Assembly (NCBI RefSeq): GCF_902833905.1
Contig: NZ_CADFGP010000041.1
Location: forward strand, 1 to 64,000
Reading direction: 5' to 3'
Source: Paraburkholderia tuberum STM678
GTDB lineage: Bacteria; Pseudomonadota; Gammaproteobacteria; Burkholderiales; Burkholderiaceae
DNA: 64,000 bases
Positions 51,956 through 60,771 of this stretch are shown in pieces. The stretch's first letter is position 1. Every line of letters starts with the position of its first letter. The notes under the pieces are model-generated. The model saw only the letters and a list, made by a program, of their open reading frames with translations, ran no database searches and was not told where the DNA came from. A program made the translations under genes and the position numbers.

Positions 51956-52615
51956 GTGAGCACTCCGTCCCCCGAAGCCGATATCCCCGTGCGCTGTCCG
52001 GACTACCCGCCGGTGCTCGGCGACTCGCGGCTCCTGACGGACGACGAACTGCGCGCGTCGCTCGAATCCACGTTGCGCGGCTGGGACCGCCAAAGCGATC
52101 TGTGGCTGTTCGGCTATGGCTCGCTGATCTGGAACCCGGGCCTGCCGACCGTCGAGGCGATGCGCTCGAAGGTGCACGGCTATCACCGCGGACTCTATCT
52201 GTGGTCGCGAGTCAATCGCGGCACGCCAGAGCAGCCCGGCCTCGTGCTCGCGCTCGATCGCGGCGGCTCGTGCACCGGCATGGCTTTCCGGCTCGCGGCC
52301 GATGGCTCGAGGCCGCATCTCGAAGCACTGTGGCGCCGCGAAATGCCGATGGGCTCGTACCGTCCCGCGTGGCTGCCGTGCGTGCTCGCGGACGGCCGGC
52401 GCGTCGACGCGCTCGCATTCGTGATGCGCCGCGACGTGCCGAGCTACACCGGCAAGCTGCGCGACGACATCATCCAGACCGTGCTGGGCTGTGCGAGCGG
52501 CCGCTACGGCACGACCTTCGACTACGTGAGCCGCACCGTGCACGCGCTGCGCGAAAGCGGCATGCCGGACCGCGCGCTCGAAGCGCTGCTCGCGCGCTGC
52601 AAGCCGGCCGTGTGA
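51956..52615 (+). CDS. Gamma-glutamylcyclotransferase (ChaC-like)
   Basis: ChaC-like enzymes release 5-oxoproline from glutathione. 219 residues. The fold signature is LWLFGYGSLIWNPGLP, which forms the YGSL substrate loop, followed by VHGYHRGLYLWSRVNRGTPEQPGLVLALDRGG and AFRLA. I chose GTG 51956 (about 40 bases after ybeY); longer frames begin inside ybeY. Insertion of a chaC-like gene between ybeY and corC is not universal among relatives. The enzyme is cytosolic; specificity inferred from family. Confidence 0.88.
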   Translation: MSTPSPEADIPVRCPDYPPVLGDSRLLTDDELRASLESTLRGWDRQSDLWLFGYGSLIWNPGLPTVEAMRSKVHGYHRGLYLWSRVNRGTPEQPGLVLALDRGGSCTGMAFRLAADGSRPHLEALWRREMPMGSYRPAWLPCVLADGRRVDALAFVMRRDVPSYTGKLRDDIIQTVLGCASGRYGTTFDYVSRTVHALRESGMPDRALEALLARCKPAV

Positions 52616-52834
52616 CCGCCGCATCTCGGCGAAAACCCCACCCGCGACTTTTTTGCCAGCGAGCGCTTTTGCCCGCGTAATCGGTTAGGATGATTCCACG
52701 CTCCGCCGTCGCGGCGGGGCCGTTTCACCCTGGCTTCGCTCATCGCCGGGCCCGGCGGGACACGGTTCCGCCATGCGCCTGGTGTATCCTTAACGCACTG
52801 CAACAGCGCGCCCAGTCTCGCCGGGCGCACTACC

Positions 52835-53740
52835 ATGAACGACACGTATCCCAGTCGACGCCATACCGGACGTCAACTCGACAAACCGCAGGAAAAGCGC
52901 ACGCTGCTCGAGCGCCTGACCGACTTCATCTCGCCCGAGCCCGACTCGCGCGCCGAACTTCTGGAAATTCTGCAGGACGCGCACGAACGCAACCTGATCG
53001 ACGCCGACTCGCTGTCGATGATCGAAGGCGTATTCCAGGTGTCAGAACTGAGCGCACGCGACATCATGGTGCCGCGCGCGCAAATGGACGCGATCAACAT
53101 CGCGGACAATCCCGCTGAATTCATCCCCTACGTGCTGGACAAGGCGCATTCGCGCTATCCGGTCTACGAGGGCAATCGCGACAACATCATCGGCGTGCTG
53201 CTCGCGAAAGATCTGCTGCGCTACTACGCCGAAGAAGAGTTCGACGTGCGCGGCATGCTGCGCCCTGCCGTGTTCATCCCCGAGTCGAAGCGGCTGAACG
53301 TGCTGCTGCACGACTTCCGCGTGAACCGCAACCACCTCGCGGTGGTCGTCGACGAGTACGGCGGCGTCGCGGGCCTGATCACGATCGAAGACGTACTGGA
53401 GCAGATCGTCGGCGACATCGAGGACGAATACGATTTCGACGAGGAGAGCGGCAACATCATCGCTTCGCCGGACGGACGCTTCCGCGTGCGCGCGCTGACC
53501 GAGATCGAGCAGTTCAACGACACCTTCGGCACGCATTATTCGGACGACGAGGTCGACACGATCGGCGGGCTGGTCACGCATCACTTCGGCCGGGTGCCGC
53601 ATCGGGGCGAGAAAGTCCGCCTCGACGACCTGATCTTCGAGATCCTGCGCGGCGACGCCCGCCAGATCCACATGCTGCTGGTGCGCCGCGACCCGCTCGC
53701 GGGCGAGCGCGAGCGCGAGTCACAGCACGCGCAGACCTGA
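52835..53740 (+). CDS. corC: CorC/HlyC-family CBS-domain transporter-associated protein (YbeX)
   Basis: A 301-residue soluble protein with tandem CBS domains (about 75-200; VSELSARDIMVPRAQMDAI and IIGVLLAKDLLRYYAEEEF, LAVVVDEYGGVAGLITIEDVLEQIVGDIEDE) and a C-terminal CorC_HlyC FAD-binding-like domain. It has no membrane segments. The family is linked to Mg/Co homeostasis and, through ybeZ-ybeY-corC-lnt clustering, to ribosome and envelope functions. lnt follows at 53859. The 219-base gap before it may carry a promoter. Confidence 0.93.
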   Translation: MNDTYPSRRHTGRQLDKPQEKRTLLERLTDFISPEPDSRAELLEILQDAHERNLIDADSLSMIEGVFQVSELSARDIMVPRAQMDAINIADNPAEFIPYVLDKAHSRYPVYEGNRDNIIGVLLAKDLLRYYAEEEFDVRGMLRPAVFIPESKRLNVLLHDFRVNRNHLAVVVDEYGGVAGLITIEDVLEQIVGDIEDEYDFDEESGNIIASPDGRFRVRALTEIEQFNDTFGTHYSDDEVDTIGGLVTHHFGRVPHRGEKVRLDDLIFEILRGDARQIHMLLVRRDPLAGERERESQHAQT

Positions 53741-53858
53741 GCCGGCGGCTCGGGCCGATGCACGGCCTGAGCGCCCGCGCGCTTTCATTGCCGACGCATT
53801 TGCCAACTCGTTTGCCTACTGAGTTGCCCTTTCAACTACCGACGCCGACCGCGCAACA

Positions 53859-55616
53859 ATGGCCGACCCGATCACTTCCCGTTCGCACCGCGGCGTGAGC
53901 GCCCCCGCTCCCGCTCCCACCGAAGACGGCACACGCAGCCGCGCGCTGCCGCGCTGGCACTACCTCGTCGCCCTGGCCGCTGGCGCGGCCAATACGCTGT
54001 CGTTCGCGCCGACGCCGCATGGCGGCTGGCTGCAACTCGCGATCTTCGTGTTCTTCTTCGCGTGGCTCACGCGCAGCACCGGCTGGAAAAGCGCCGCGCT
54101 GACGGGCGGCGCGTTCGGCTTCGGCAACTTCGTGAGCGGGGTCTGGTGGCTGTATGTGAGCATGCACGACTACGGCGGCATGCCGGCACCGCTCGCCGGC
54201 ACGGCGCTCGTGCTGTTCTGCCTGTATCTCGCGGTCTATCCGGCGCTCGCCGCGGGGGTGTGGTCGTTCTGCGCGGGCCATGCGCGCAACGGCGCGGCCG
54301 ACGAGCGCGCGCCATTCTCGCCGACCTGGCACGGCGCGCTCGCCTTTGCGAGCGCGTGGGCGATCGGCGAATGGCTGCGCGGCACGGTGTTCACCGGCTT
54401 TCCGTGGCTCGCCACCGGTTATGCGCAGGTCGACGGCCCGTTGGCGGGGTTTGCGCCGGTGGTCGGCGTATATGGCGTCGGTTGGATGGTTGCGCTCACC
54501 GCCGCGTTGATCGTGCAGGCGTTGCTGGCGCTGCCGCCGAGGCGGCGCTCCGGGCGGGCGAATGAATCGCTCGAGCCGAACGCCAGCGCCGCTGATGACG
54601 CCGGCGGTCGCGCCGCGCGGGGCCGCGGCACGCGCATCGCCCCCATCGTCGTGCCTGCTGGCGTCGCGCTCGCGCTGCTCGTGATCGGCCTGCTGCTGCC
54701 GCTCGTGCAGTGGACCACGCCCGCCAACGCGGCGCTGTCGGTGCGGCTGCTGCAAGGCAACGTGAAGCAGGAGATGAAGTTCGAGGAAGCCGGCTTGCGC
54801 GCGGCGGTCGACGAGTATCAGCAGATGATCACGTCGAAGCCGGCCGATCTGATCGTCACGCCGGAAACCGCGATCCCCGTGCTCGCGCAGCAGCTTCCGC
54901 CGAACTTCGCGGCCGCGATCCGCCAGTTCACGGATTCGACCGGCAGCGCGCTGCTGTTCGGCGCGATCGGCGGCACGATCACGCCGGACGGCCGGGTGGT
55001 CGACTACACCAACAGCCTGTTCGGCGTCACGCCCGGCTCGCACGAGATTTATCGCTACGACAAGCACCATCTGGTACCGTTCGGCGAATTCGTGCCGTGG
55101 GGCTTCCGCTGGTTCGTGAACCTGATGAACATTCCGCTCGGCGATTTCTTCCGCGGCCCGCCGGTACAAAAGCCGTTCATGGTGCATAACCAGCCGGTCG
55201 CGGTGAACATCTGCTACGAGGACATCTTCGGCGAGGAGATCGCGCGCACGCTGCGCGAGAATGCGACGCCCGCCGGCGTGCTGATCAACTCGACCAATCT
55301 CGCGTGGTTCGGCGACACGATCGCGCTCGACCAGCATCTGCAGATCGCGCGCATGCGCTCGCTCGAAACCGGCCGGCCGATGCTGCGCGCAACCAACACC
55401 GGCATCACCGCCGCGATCGACGCGAACGGCCGCGTGATCGGGCGCCTGACGCCCTACACGGTCGGTTCGCTCGACGTGCGCGTGCAGGGCACCTCAGGCT
55501 ACACGCCTTACGTGACGAGCGGCAACAACACGGTGCTCGCGGTGTCGGCGCTGCTGCTCGCGTTCGGTTTCGCGTTCGGACCGGGGCTCGCGCGGCGACG
55601 CAACGGCAAGCGGTAA
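53859..55616 (+). CDS. lnt: Apolipoprotein N-acyltransferase
   Basis: Transfers an acyl chain to the N-terminal cysteine of lipoproteins at the periplasmic side of the inner membrane. The N-terminal half has about 6-7 helices (LVALAAGAANTLSFAPTPHGGWLQLAIFVFFFAWL starts them). The nitrilase-type half carries the catalytic triad: E in VTPETAIPVL, Lys in DKHHLVPFGEF, and Cys in VNICYEDIFGEE. One last helix ends the protein. At 585 residues it is longer than E. coli Lnt (512) because of a hydrophilic insertion after the fifth helix (RSGRANESLEPNASAADDAGG). It has its own terminator. Confidence 0.95.
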   Translation: MADPITSRSHRGVSAPAPAPTEDGTRSRALPRWHYLVALAAGAANTLSFAPTPHGGWLQLAIFVFFFAWLTRSTGWKSAALTGGAFGFGNFVSGVWWLYVSMHDYGGMPAPLAGTALVLFCLYLAVYPALAAGVWSFCAGHARNGAADERAPFSPTWHGALAFASAWAIGEWLRGTVFTGFPWLATGYAQVDGPLAGFAPVVGVYGVGWMVALTAALIVQALLALPPRRRSGRANESLEPNASAADDAGGRAARGRGTRIAPIVVPAGVALALLVIGLLLPLVQWTTPANAALSVRLLQGNVKQEMKFEEAGLRAAVDEYQQMITSKPADLIVTPETAIPVLAQQLPPNFAAAIRQFTDSTGSALLFGAIGGTITPDGRVVDYTNSLFGVTPGSHEIYRYDKHHLVPFGEFVPWGFRWFVNLMNIPLGDFFRGPPVQKPFMVHNQPVAVNICYEDIFGEEIARTLRENATPAGVLINSTNLAWFGDTIALDQHLQIARMRSLETGRPMLRATNTGITAAIDANGRVIGRLTPYTVGSLDVRVQGTSGYTPYVTSGNNTVLAVSALLLAFGFAFGPGLARRRNGKR

Positions 55617-55642
55617 CGCCGACGCCAAAGGCACGACACCCG

Positions 55643-55679
55643 CAAAAAAAATGCGCCCGACATGCAGGCGCATTTTTTT
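55643..55679. terminator. Terminator between lnt and the GST gene (convergent)
   Basis: AAAAAAAATGCGCC, loop of 8 bases, GGCGCATTTTTTT. The stem is 6-7 bp with long A and T flanks, so it may serve both lnt (plus) and the GST gene (minus). Confidence 0.9.
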
Positions 55680-55698
55680 CATGCTCGTTCGAGCTTCG

Positions 55699-56313
55699 TC
55701 AATCCTTCGGCACCGTATCGATGAACGACTGCCGCAGCGACAGCTTCTGGAAGTGCTTGTCCAGATTCGGATGCGATTCGCGCCAGTTCAGTTCCGGCAT
55801 ACGGAAGTCCAGATAGCCGAGCGCGCAGCCCACCGCGATGTCGGCCAGCGTGTAGTGATTGCTCGCGCACCACGGCTTGCTGCCGAGCCCTTGCGACATC
55901 GCGATCAGCGCTTCGTCGATCTTGCGCTGCTGCCGCGCGAGCCACGCGTCCACGCGCTGCTCGGGCGCGCGCTGCGTGCCTTCGAGACGGATCAGCACGG
56001 CCGCGTCGAGCATGCCGTCGGCGAGCGCTTCCCAGCAGCGCACTGCGACGCGCTCGCGCCCCGACGGCGGAATCAGCTTGCCGACCGGCGACAGCGTATC
56101 GACGTACTCGCAGATGACGCGCGAATCGAACACGGCCTCGCCGTCTTCCATCACGAGGCACGGCACCTTGCCGAGCGGATTGAAGGTGTGAATCCGGGTA
56201 TCCGGCGCCCAGACGTTCTCGGGCACCAGTTCGTAGTCGATCTTCTTATCGGCGAGCACGATGCGTGCTTTGCGCACGAACGGGCTGCCGAACGAACCGA
56301 TGAGTTTCATCAT
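55699..56313 (-). CDS. Glutathione S-transferase family protein
   Basis: A 204-residue GST. The N-terminal thioredoxin-like domain starts MKLIGSFGSPFVRKARIVLADKKIDYELV, where the SP/F-V catalytic loop precedes helix 1, and the C-terminal helical domain carries GYLDFRMPELNWRESHPNL. It resembles the YibF-like group. Substrate unknown. ATG 56313 or the immediately following ATG (56310) may be used. Confidence 0.9.
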   Translation of the reverse strand: MMKLIGSFGSPFVRKARIVLADKKIDYELVPENVWAPDTRIHTFNPLGKVPCLVMEDGEAVFDSRVICEYVDTLSPVGKLIPPSGRERVAVRCWEALADGMLDAAVLIRLEGTQRAPEQRVDAWLARQQRKIDEALIAMSQGLGSKPWCASNHYTLADIAVGCALGYLDFRMPELNWRESHPNLDKHFQKLSLRQSFIDTVPKD

Positions 56314-56524
56314 GACCTTCTGCCTTTTTCTGAATCCGGCGAAAGTATAAGTGGTCTAAGGCTTCCGCGAGCGTGCTGGCGCCATCTTCGCGAACCGCCC
56401 GCCGAGCCGCTGTGGACGGATTGCAACATGACGGCGACCGCCGCGCCGTCCGGAGCCGCACAAAGCGAGTCAATGTCCTGCGCGGAGAATGGGGCCAGGA
56501 GAATCGCGGCGCTACAATCGCACG

Positions 56525-57943
56525 ATGAACCAGCCGACCGAACCCACCATCGCCATCGACGTCTACCGCACGCGCCGCGAGCGCGTTCTCGCCGCGCTGC
56601 GCGCCGCGGGCGGCGGCGTCGCCATCGTCCCGACCGCGCCGGAAGCGCTGCGCAACCGCGACACTGACTACCCGTACCGCCACGACAGCTACTTCTATTA
56701 TCTGACCGGCTTCACCGAGCCCGAAGCGCTGCTGGTGCTCGATGCCAGCGCCGCGCCCGGCGCGCCCGCGTCGATGCTGTTCTGCCGCGAGAAAAGCGTC
56801 GAGCGCGAGACATGGGAAGGCTTCCGCTTCGGCCCCGACGGCGCGCGCGAAGCATTCGGGCTCGACGCCGCGTTCCCGATCGGCGAACTCGACACGCAGC
56901 TGCCGCGCATCATCGCCGACAAGCCGGCGCTGCACTACGCGTTCGGCACCTCGGCGCATTTCGACGAGCAGGTGCGCGGCTGGCTCGACGCGGTGCGCGC
57001 GCAAAGCCGCGGCGGCACCGTCGCGCCCACGGCCGCGCGCGACCTGCTGCCGTTGCTCGACGAGATGCGGCTCGTCAAGGACGACCACGAACTCGCGATC
57101 ATGCGCCGCGCCGGACAGATTTCGGCGGCCGCGCATCGTCGCGCTATGGCGCTGTGCCGGCCCGGTATCCGCGAGTATGAACTCGAGGCCGAACTGCTCT
57201 ACACGTTCCGCAAGTTTGGCGCGCAGGCGCCGGCCTATACGTCGATCGTCGCGGCTGGCGCGAACGCGTGCGTGCTGCACTACCCGGCCGGCAACGCGAT
57301 CGCGCGCGACGGCGACCTGATCCTGATCGACGCGGCCTGCGAACTCGACGGCTACGCGTCCGACATCACGCGCACGTTTCCGGCGAGCGGGCGTTTCACG
57401 CCGGCGCAGCGCGAGCTGTACGACATCGTGCTGGCAGCGCAGCAGGCCGCCGCCGACGCGACGCGCGCCGGTGCGAGCTTCGACGATCCGCATCAGGCCG
57501 CGCTGCGCGTGCTGTCGCAGGGGCTGCTCGACACCGGCATCGTGCCGCGCGCGAAGTTCGCCTCGGTCGACGACGTGATCGCCGAGCGCGCCTACGTGCC
57601 GTTCTACATGCACCGCACCGGCCACTGGCTCGGCATGGACGTGCACGACTGCGGCGACTACCGCGAGCGCGGCGCGCCGCGCGACGAAGCGGGCGTGCTG
57701 CCGTGGCGCACGCTGCGCGCGTCGATGACGCTGACGATCGAGCCGGGCTTGTACGTCCGCCCGGCCGAGGGTGTGCCCGAACGCTACTGGAACATCGGCA
57801 TCCGCATCGAGGACGACGCAATCGTGACGCCGACCGGCTGTGAGCTGATCACGCGCGACGTGCCGGTCGCCGCCGACGAGATCGAGGCGCTGATGCAGGA
57901 AGCACGAGCCCTCCATCAAGCGTCGCATCAACAGAGGACCTGA
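56525..57943 (+). CDS. pepP: Xaa-Pro aminopeptidase P
   Basis: Cleaves N-terminal residues preceding proline. 472 residues, cytosolic. The N-terminal AMP_N domain begins YRTRRERVLAALRAAGG and includes RHDSYFYYLTGFTEPEALLVLD. The C-terminal pita-bread fold carries the di-metal ligands DAACELDGYASDITRTFP (two Asp), HRTGHWLGMDVHD (His), TIEPGLYV (Glu) and RIEDD (Glu). ATG 56525 is chosen because the domain begins there; 12 upstream codons are probably untranslated. ubiH-like gene starts 6 bases after the stop. Confidence 0.95.
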   Translation: MNQPTEPTIAIDVYRTRRERVLAALRAAGGGVAIVPTAPEALRNRDTDYPYRHDSYFYYLTGFTEPEALLVLDASAAPGAPASMLFCREKSVERETWEGFRFGPDGAREAFGLDAAFPIGELDTQLPRIIADKPALHYAFGTSAHFDEQVRGWLDAVRAQSRGGTVAPTAARDLLPLLDEMRLVKDDHELAIMRRAGQISAAAHRRAMALCRPGIREYELEAELLYTFRKFGAQAPAYTSIVAAGANACVLHYPAGNAIARDGDLILIDAACELDGYASDITRTFPASGRFTPAQRELYDIVLAAQQAAADATRAGASFDDPHQAALRVLSQGLLDTGIVPRAKFASVDDVIAERAYVPFYMHRTGHWLGMDVHDCGDYRERGAPRDEAGVLPWRTLRASMTLTIEPGLYVRPAEGVPERYWNIGIRIEDDAIVTPTGCELITRDVPVAADEIEALMQEARALHQASHQQRT

Positions 57944-57949
57944 TCCGCG

Positions 57950-59221
57950 ATGAACGAAGCATCTCCCTCGGCGGTGATCCTGAGGCCCGCCTCCCACCAG
58001 CAGGGGTTCGATTTCGACGTGACGATCGTCGGCGCCGGGCCGGTCGGCCTCGCGCTCGCCGGCTGGCTCGCGCGCCGCAGCGTGACGCGCGAGCTGAAGA
58101 TCGCGCTCGTCGACGCGCGCGAGCCGGAAGACTCGATCGCCGATCCGCGCGCGATCGCGGTCTCGCACGGCAGCCGGATGATCCTCGAGCCGCTGCGCTG
58201 GCCCGCCGACGCCACCGCGATCGAGCGCATCCACGTGTCGCAACGCGGTCATTTCGGCCGCACGCTGATCGATCATCGCGAGCACGGCCTGCCCGCGCTC
58301 GGCTACGTGCTGCGCTATGGCTCGATCGTGCATGGCCTCGCCGACGCCGTGCATGCGACGCCGGTCCACTGGTTCCGCTCGACCTCGGCCGGCGCGCCGG
58401 TTCAGGAGCTCGACGGCGTCACGCTGCCGATCGAAACCGCGGGCGTCGCGCGCCGGTTGCGCACGCGGATTCTGGTCAACGCCGAGGGCGGCCTGTTCGG
58501 TGACCAGAAGCACGCGAAAAATCCGAGCCGCGCCACGGACGAATACGCCGGCGCACGCGACATCGGTAAAAACAGCGCCGGCTCGCGCGACTACGGCCAG
58601 ACCGCGCTGGTCGGCACGGTCACCGTGTCCGCGCCGCAGCCGCACGTCGCATGGGAGCGCTTCACGTCGCAAGGTCCGATCGCGCTACTGCCGATGGGTG
58701 GCGTGCGTGGTGCCGACTACGCGCTCGTCTGGTGCTGCGCGCCCGACGAAGCCGCGCGCCGCGCGCAGCTTTCCGACGAAGCGTTCCTGCGCGAGCTCGA
58801 CGCCGCGTTCGGCAACCGCATGGGCCGCTTTACGGACATCAAGGGTCGCGCGTCGTTCCCGCTTGGTCTCAACACGGTCGATACGCTGGTGAACGGCCAC
58901 ATCGTCGCGATCGGCAATGCGGCGCAGACGTTGCATCCGGTAGCCGGCCAGGGCCTCAATCTGGGCTTGCGCGATGCGCACGCGCTCGTCGACGCGCTAT
59001 CGGCCGAAGGCCCGACCCCGCTCGCGCTCGCCACCTTCGCGCAACGCCGCACGCTCGACCGGCGCCTGACGATCGGCTCGACCGACACGCTCGCGCGCCT
59101 CTTTACCGTCGACTTCGCGCCGCTCGCGGTACTGCGCGGCCTCGCCCTGACCGCACTCGAATTCGTGCCGCCGGTCAAAACCGCGCTCGCCCGGCAGATG
59201 ATGTTCGGCCAGCGCCGTTAA
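57950..59221 (+). CDS. ubiH: FAD-dependent monooxygenase of the UbiH/UbiF/COQ6 family
   Basis: A ubiquinone-biosynthesis hydroxylase, 423 residues. The FAD Rossmann motif is VTIVGAGPVGLALAGWLARR near residue 25, the DG/GD region is at GNAAQTLHPVAGQGLNLGLRDA, and the family pattern FPLGLN precedes it. It overlaps no other gene but follows pepP by 6 bases, the usual pepP-ubiH order, suggesting UbiH rather than UbiF. Specificity is inferred from that order. Confidence 0.92.
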   Translation: MNEASPSAVILRPASHQQGFDFDVTIVGAGPVGLALAGWLARRSVTRELKIALVDAREPEDSIADPRAIAVSHGSRMILEPLRWPADATAIERIHVSQRGHFGRTLIDHREHGLPALGYVLRYGSIVHGLADAVHATPVHWFRSTSAGAPVQELDGVTLPIETAGVARRLRTRILVNAEGGLFGDQKHAKNPSRATDEYAGARDIGKNSAGSRDYGQTALVGTVTVSAPQPHVAWERFTSQGPIALLPMGGVRGADYALVWCCAPDEAARRAQLSDEAFLRELDAAFGNRMGRFTDIKGRASFPLGLNTVDTLVNGHIVAIGNAAQTLHPVAGQGLNLGLRDAHALVDALSAEGPTPLALATFAQRRTLDRRLTIGSTDTLARLFTVDFAPLAVLRGLALTALEFVPPVKTALARQMMFGQRR

Positions 59222-59273
59222 GCGCGAGAAATCGCTGCCCGGTTCTATGAGCCGGGCGACTTTCATAGAAGAT

Positions 59274-59332
59274 TTAACGGGTTACGAGACTCGGTTCGCG
59301 AGTCCCGGCAACCCGTTAACGCTAAAATAGCG
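59274..59332 (+). promoter_or_regulatory. Composite hairpin leader upstream of dusB-fis
   Basis: Outer stem TTAACGGGTT (59274-59283) with AACCCGTTAA (59310-59319) is perfect. Inside it, GACTCG (59288-59293) pairs with CGAGTC (59299-59304) around loop GTTCG. A second hairpin CGCTA-AAA-TAGCG (59320-59332) follows at once and is trailed by GTTTT. It ends about 80 bases before dusB. This could be an attenuator, an RNA processing site or a terminator of ubiH; TAAAAT inside the second hairpin could also be a -10 element. Confidence 0.65.
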
Positions 59333-59409
59333 GTTTTCCCTCGCATTTCGCGCTGCGCCGACTGTCACGATTGTCAAATCCTGGCCCGTCGTCGGCGCGC
59401 GCTCACGCC

Positions 59410-60486
59410 ATGCCCCCTCTCGGCCCCCACAATCTGCGTAACAACCTGTTCGTCGCCCCGATGGCCGGCGTGACCGACCGACCGTTCCGCCAGCTGTGCA
59501 AACGGCTCGGCGCGGGCTATGCGGTGTCGGAAATGGTCGCGTCGAACGCGCAGCTGTGGAAGAGCGAAAAGACCATGCGCCGCGCGAACCACGAAGGCGA
59601 GGTCGAGCCGATCGCGGTGCAGATCGCCGGCGCGGACCCGGAGATGATGGCCGAAGCCGCCCGCTACAACGTCGCGAACGGCGCGCAGATCATCGACATC
59701 AACATGGGCTGCCCAGCCAAGAAGGTCTGCAACGTCGCGGCCGGCTCGGCGCTGCTGCAAAACGAACCGCTCGTGCAGCGCATCGTCGAGGCTGTCGTGA
59801 ACGCGGTCGGCGTCGGGCCCGACGCGGTGCCCGTCACGCTGAAAATCCGCACCGGCTGGAATCGCGAGAACAAAAACGCGCTGAACGTCGCGCGTCTCGC
59901 GCAAGCAGCGGGCATTTCGATGCTGACCGTGCACGGCCGCACGCGCGCGGACCTGTACCACGGCGACGCCGAGTACGAAACCATCGCCGCGGTAAAGGCG
60001 GCGGTGCGCATTCCGGTCGTCGCGAACGGCGACATCACGTCGCCGCAAAAGGCGCGCGAGGTGCTCGCCGCGACCGGCGCGGACGCGATCATGATCGGGC
60101 GCGCCGCGCAGGGACGTCCGTGGCTCTTTCGCGAGATCGAGCATTTCCTGCAAACGGGCGAGTTGCTGCCGCCGCCGCGCATCGACGAAATCCAGCAGGT
60201 GATGAACGAACATCTCGAAGATCACTACGCTTTTTACGGGGAATTTACCGGTGTCCGCACTGCGCGCAAGCACATCGGCTGGTACACTCGCGGCCTTTCC
60301 GGCGCCAACCTGTTCCGGCATCGCATGAATACGCTGGACACCACGCGCGAACAACTCCTCGCCGTCAACGAGTTCTTTGACGCGCAAAAGGCGATCTCAG
60401 ACCGCCTCGTCTACGTCGACGAAGCGCCCGGCAACCCCGGGCTCGACAGCGAGAGCGAGGACAACTCCGACCGACTGGCAGCATGA
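59410..60486 (+). CDS. dusB: tRNA-dihydrouridine synthase B
   Basis: FMN enzyme reducing specific uridines in tRNA. 358 residues. The Dus fold starts NNLFVAPMAGVTDRPFRQLCKRLG, the catalytic cysteine is in NMGCPAKKVCN, and the FMN-binding pattern GNGDITSPQKA-like VVANGDITSPQKAREVL and MIGRAAQGRPWLF follow. I chose ATG 59410; an upstream TTG at 59371 is less likely. Its last 4 bases overlap the fis start, the dusB-fis operon known from proteobacteria. Confidence 0.95.
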   Translation: MPPLGPHNLRNNLFVAPMAGVTDRPFRQLCKRLGAGYAVSEMVASNAQLWKSEKTMRRANHEGEVEPIAVQIAGADPEMMAEAARYNVANGAQIIDINMGCPAKKVCNVAAGSALLQNEPLVQRIVEAVVNAVGVGPDAVPVTLKIRTGWNRENKNALNVARLAQAAGISMLTVHGRTRADLYHGDAEYETIAAVKAAVRIPVVANGDITSPQKAREVLAATGADAIMIGRAAQGRPWLFREIEHFLQTGELLPPPRIDEIQQVMNEHLEDHYAFYGEFTGVRTARKHIGWYTRGLSGANLFRHRMNTLDTTREQLLAVNEFFDAQKAISDRLVYVDEAPGNPGLDSESEDNSDRLAA

Positions 60487-60716
60487 GCAAGAACAACATC
60501 GAACAATCTGTCCGCGACAGCCTGGACGTGTATTTCCAGGATCTCGACGGCTCCAATCCGCACGACGTCTACGACATGGTCATTTCATGCGTGGAAAAAC
60601 CCTTGCTCGAAGTGGTGCTCGAGCAGGCCGGCGGCAACCAGTCGCTGGCCGCCGAGTATCTCGGCATCAACCGCAATACGCTGCGCAAGAAGCTGCAACA
60701 ACACGGTTTGCTGTAG
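60483..60716 (+). CDS. fis: DNA-binding protein Fis
   Basis: A 77-residue nucleoid protein and global regulator of rRNA and growth-phase genes. The C-terminal helix-turn-helix LLEVVLEQAGGNQSLAAEYLGINRNTLRKKLQQHGLL is diagnostic. The protein is shorter at the N-terminus than E. coli Fis (98) but normal for Burkholderiales. ATG at 60483 overlaps dusB stop (ATGA), so translation is coupled. Confidence 0.97.
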   Translation: MSKNNIEQSVRDSLDVYFQDLDGSNPHDVYDMVISCVEKPLLEVVLEQAGGNQSLAAEYLGINRNTLRKKLQQHGLL

Positions 60717-60771
60717 CGCGTCGTAGTTTCTCGCGCCCTGCCACGTTTCCCTTCGGCTTTTCGTCTTCATC

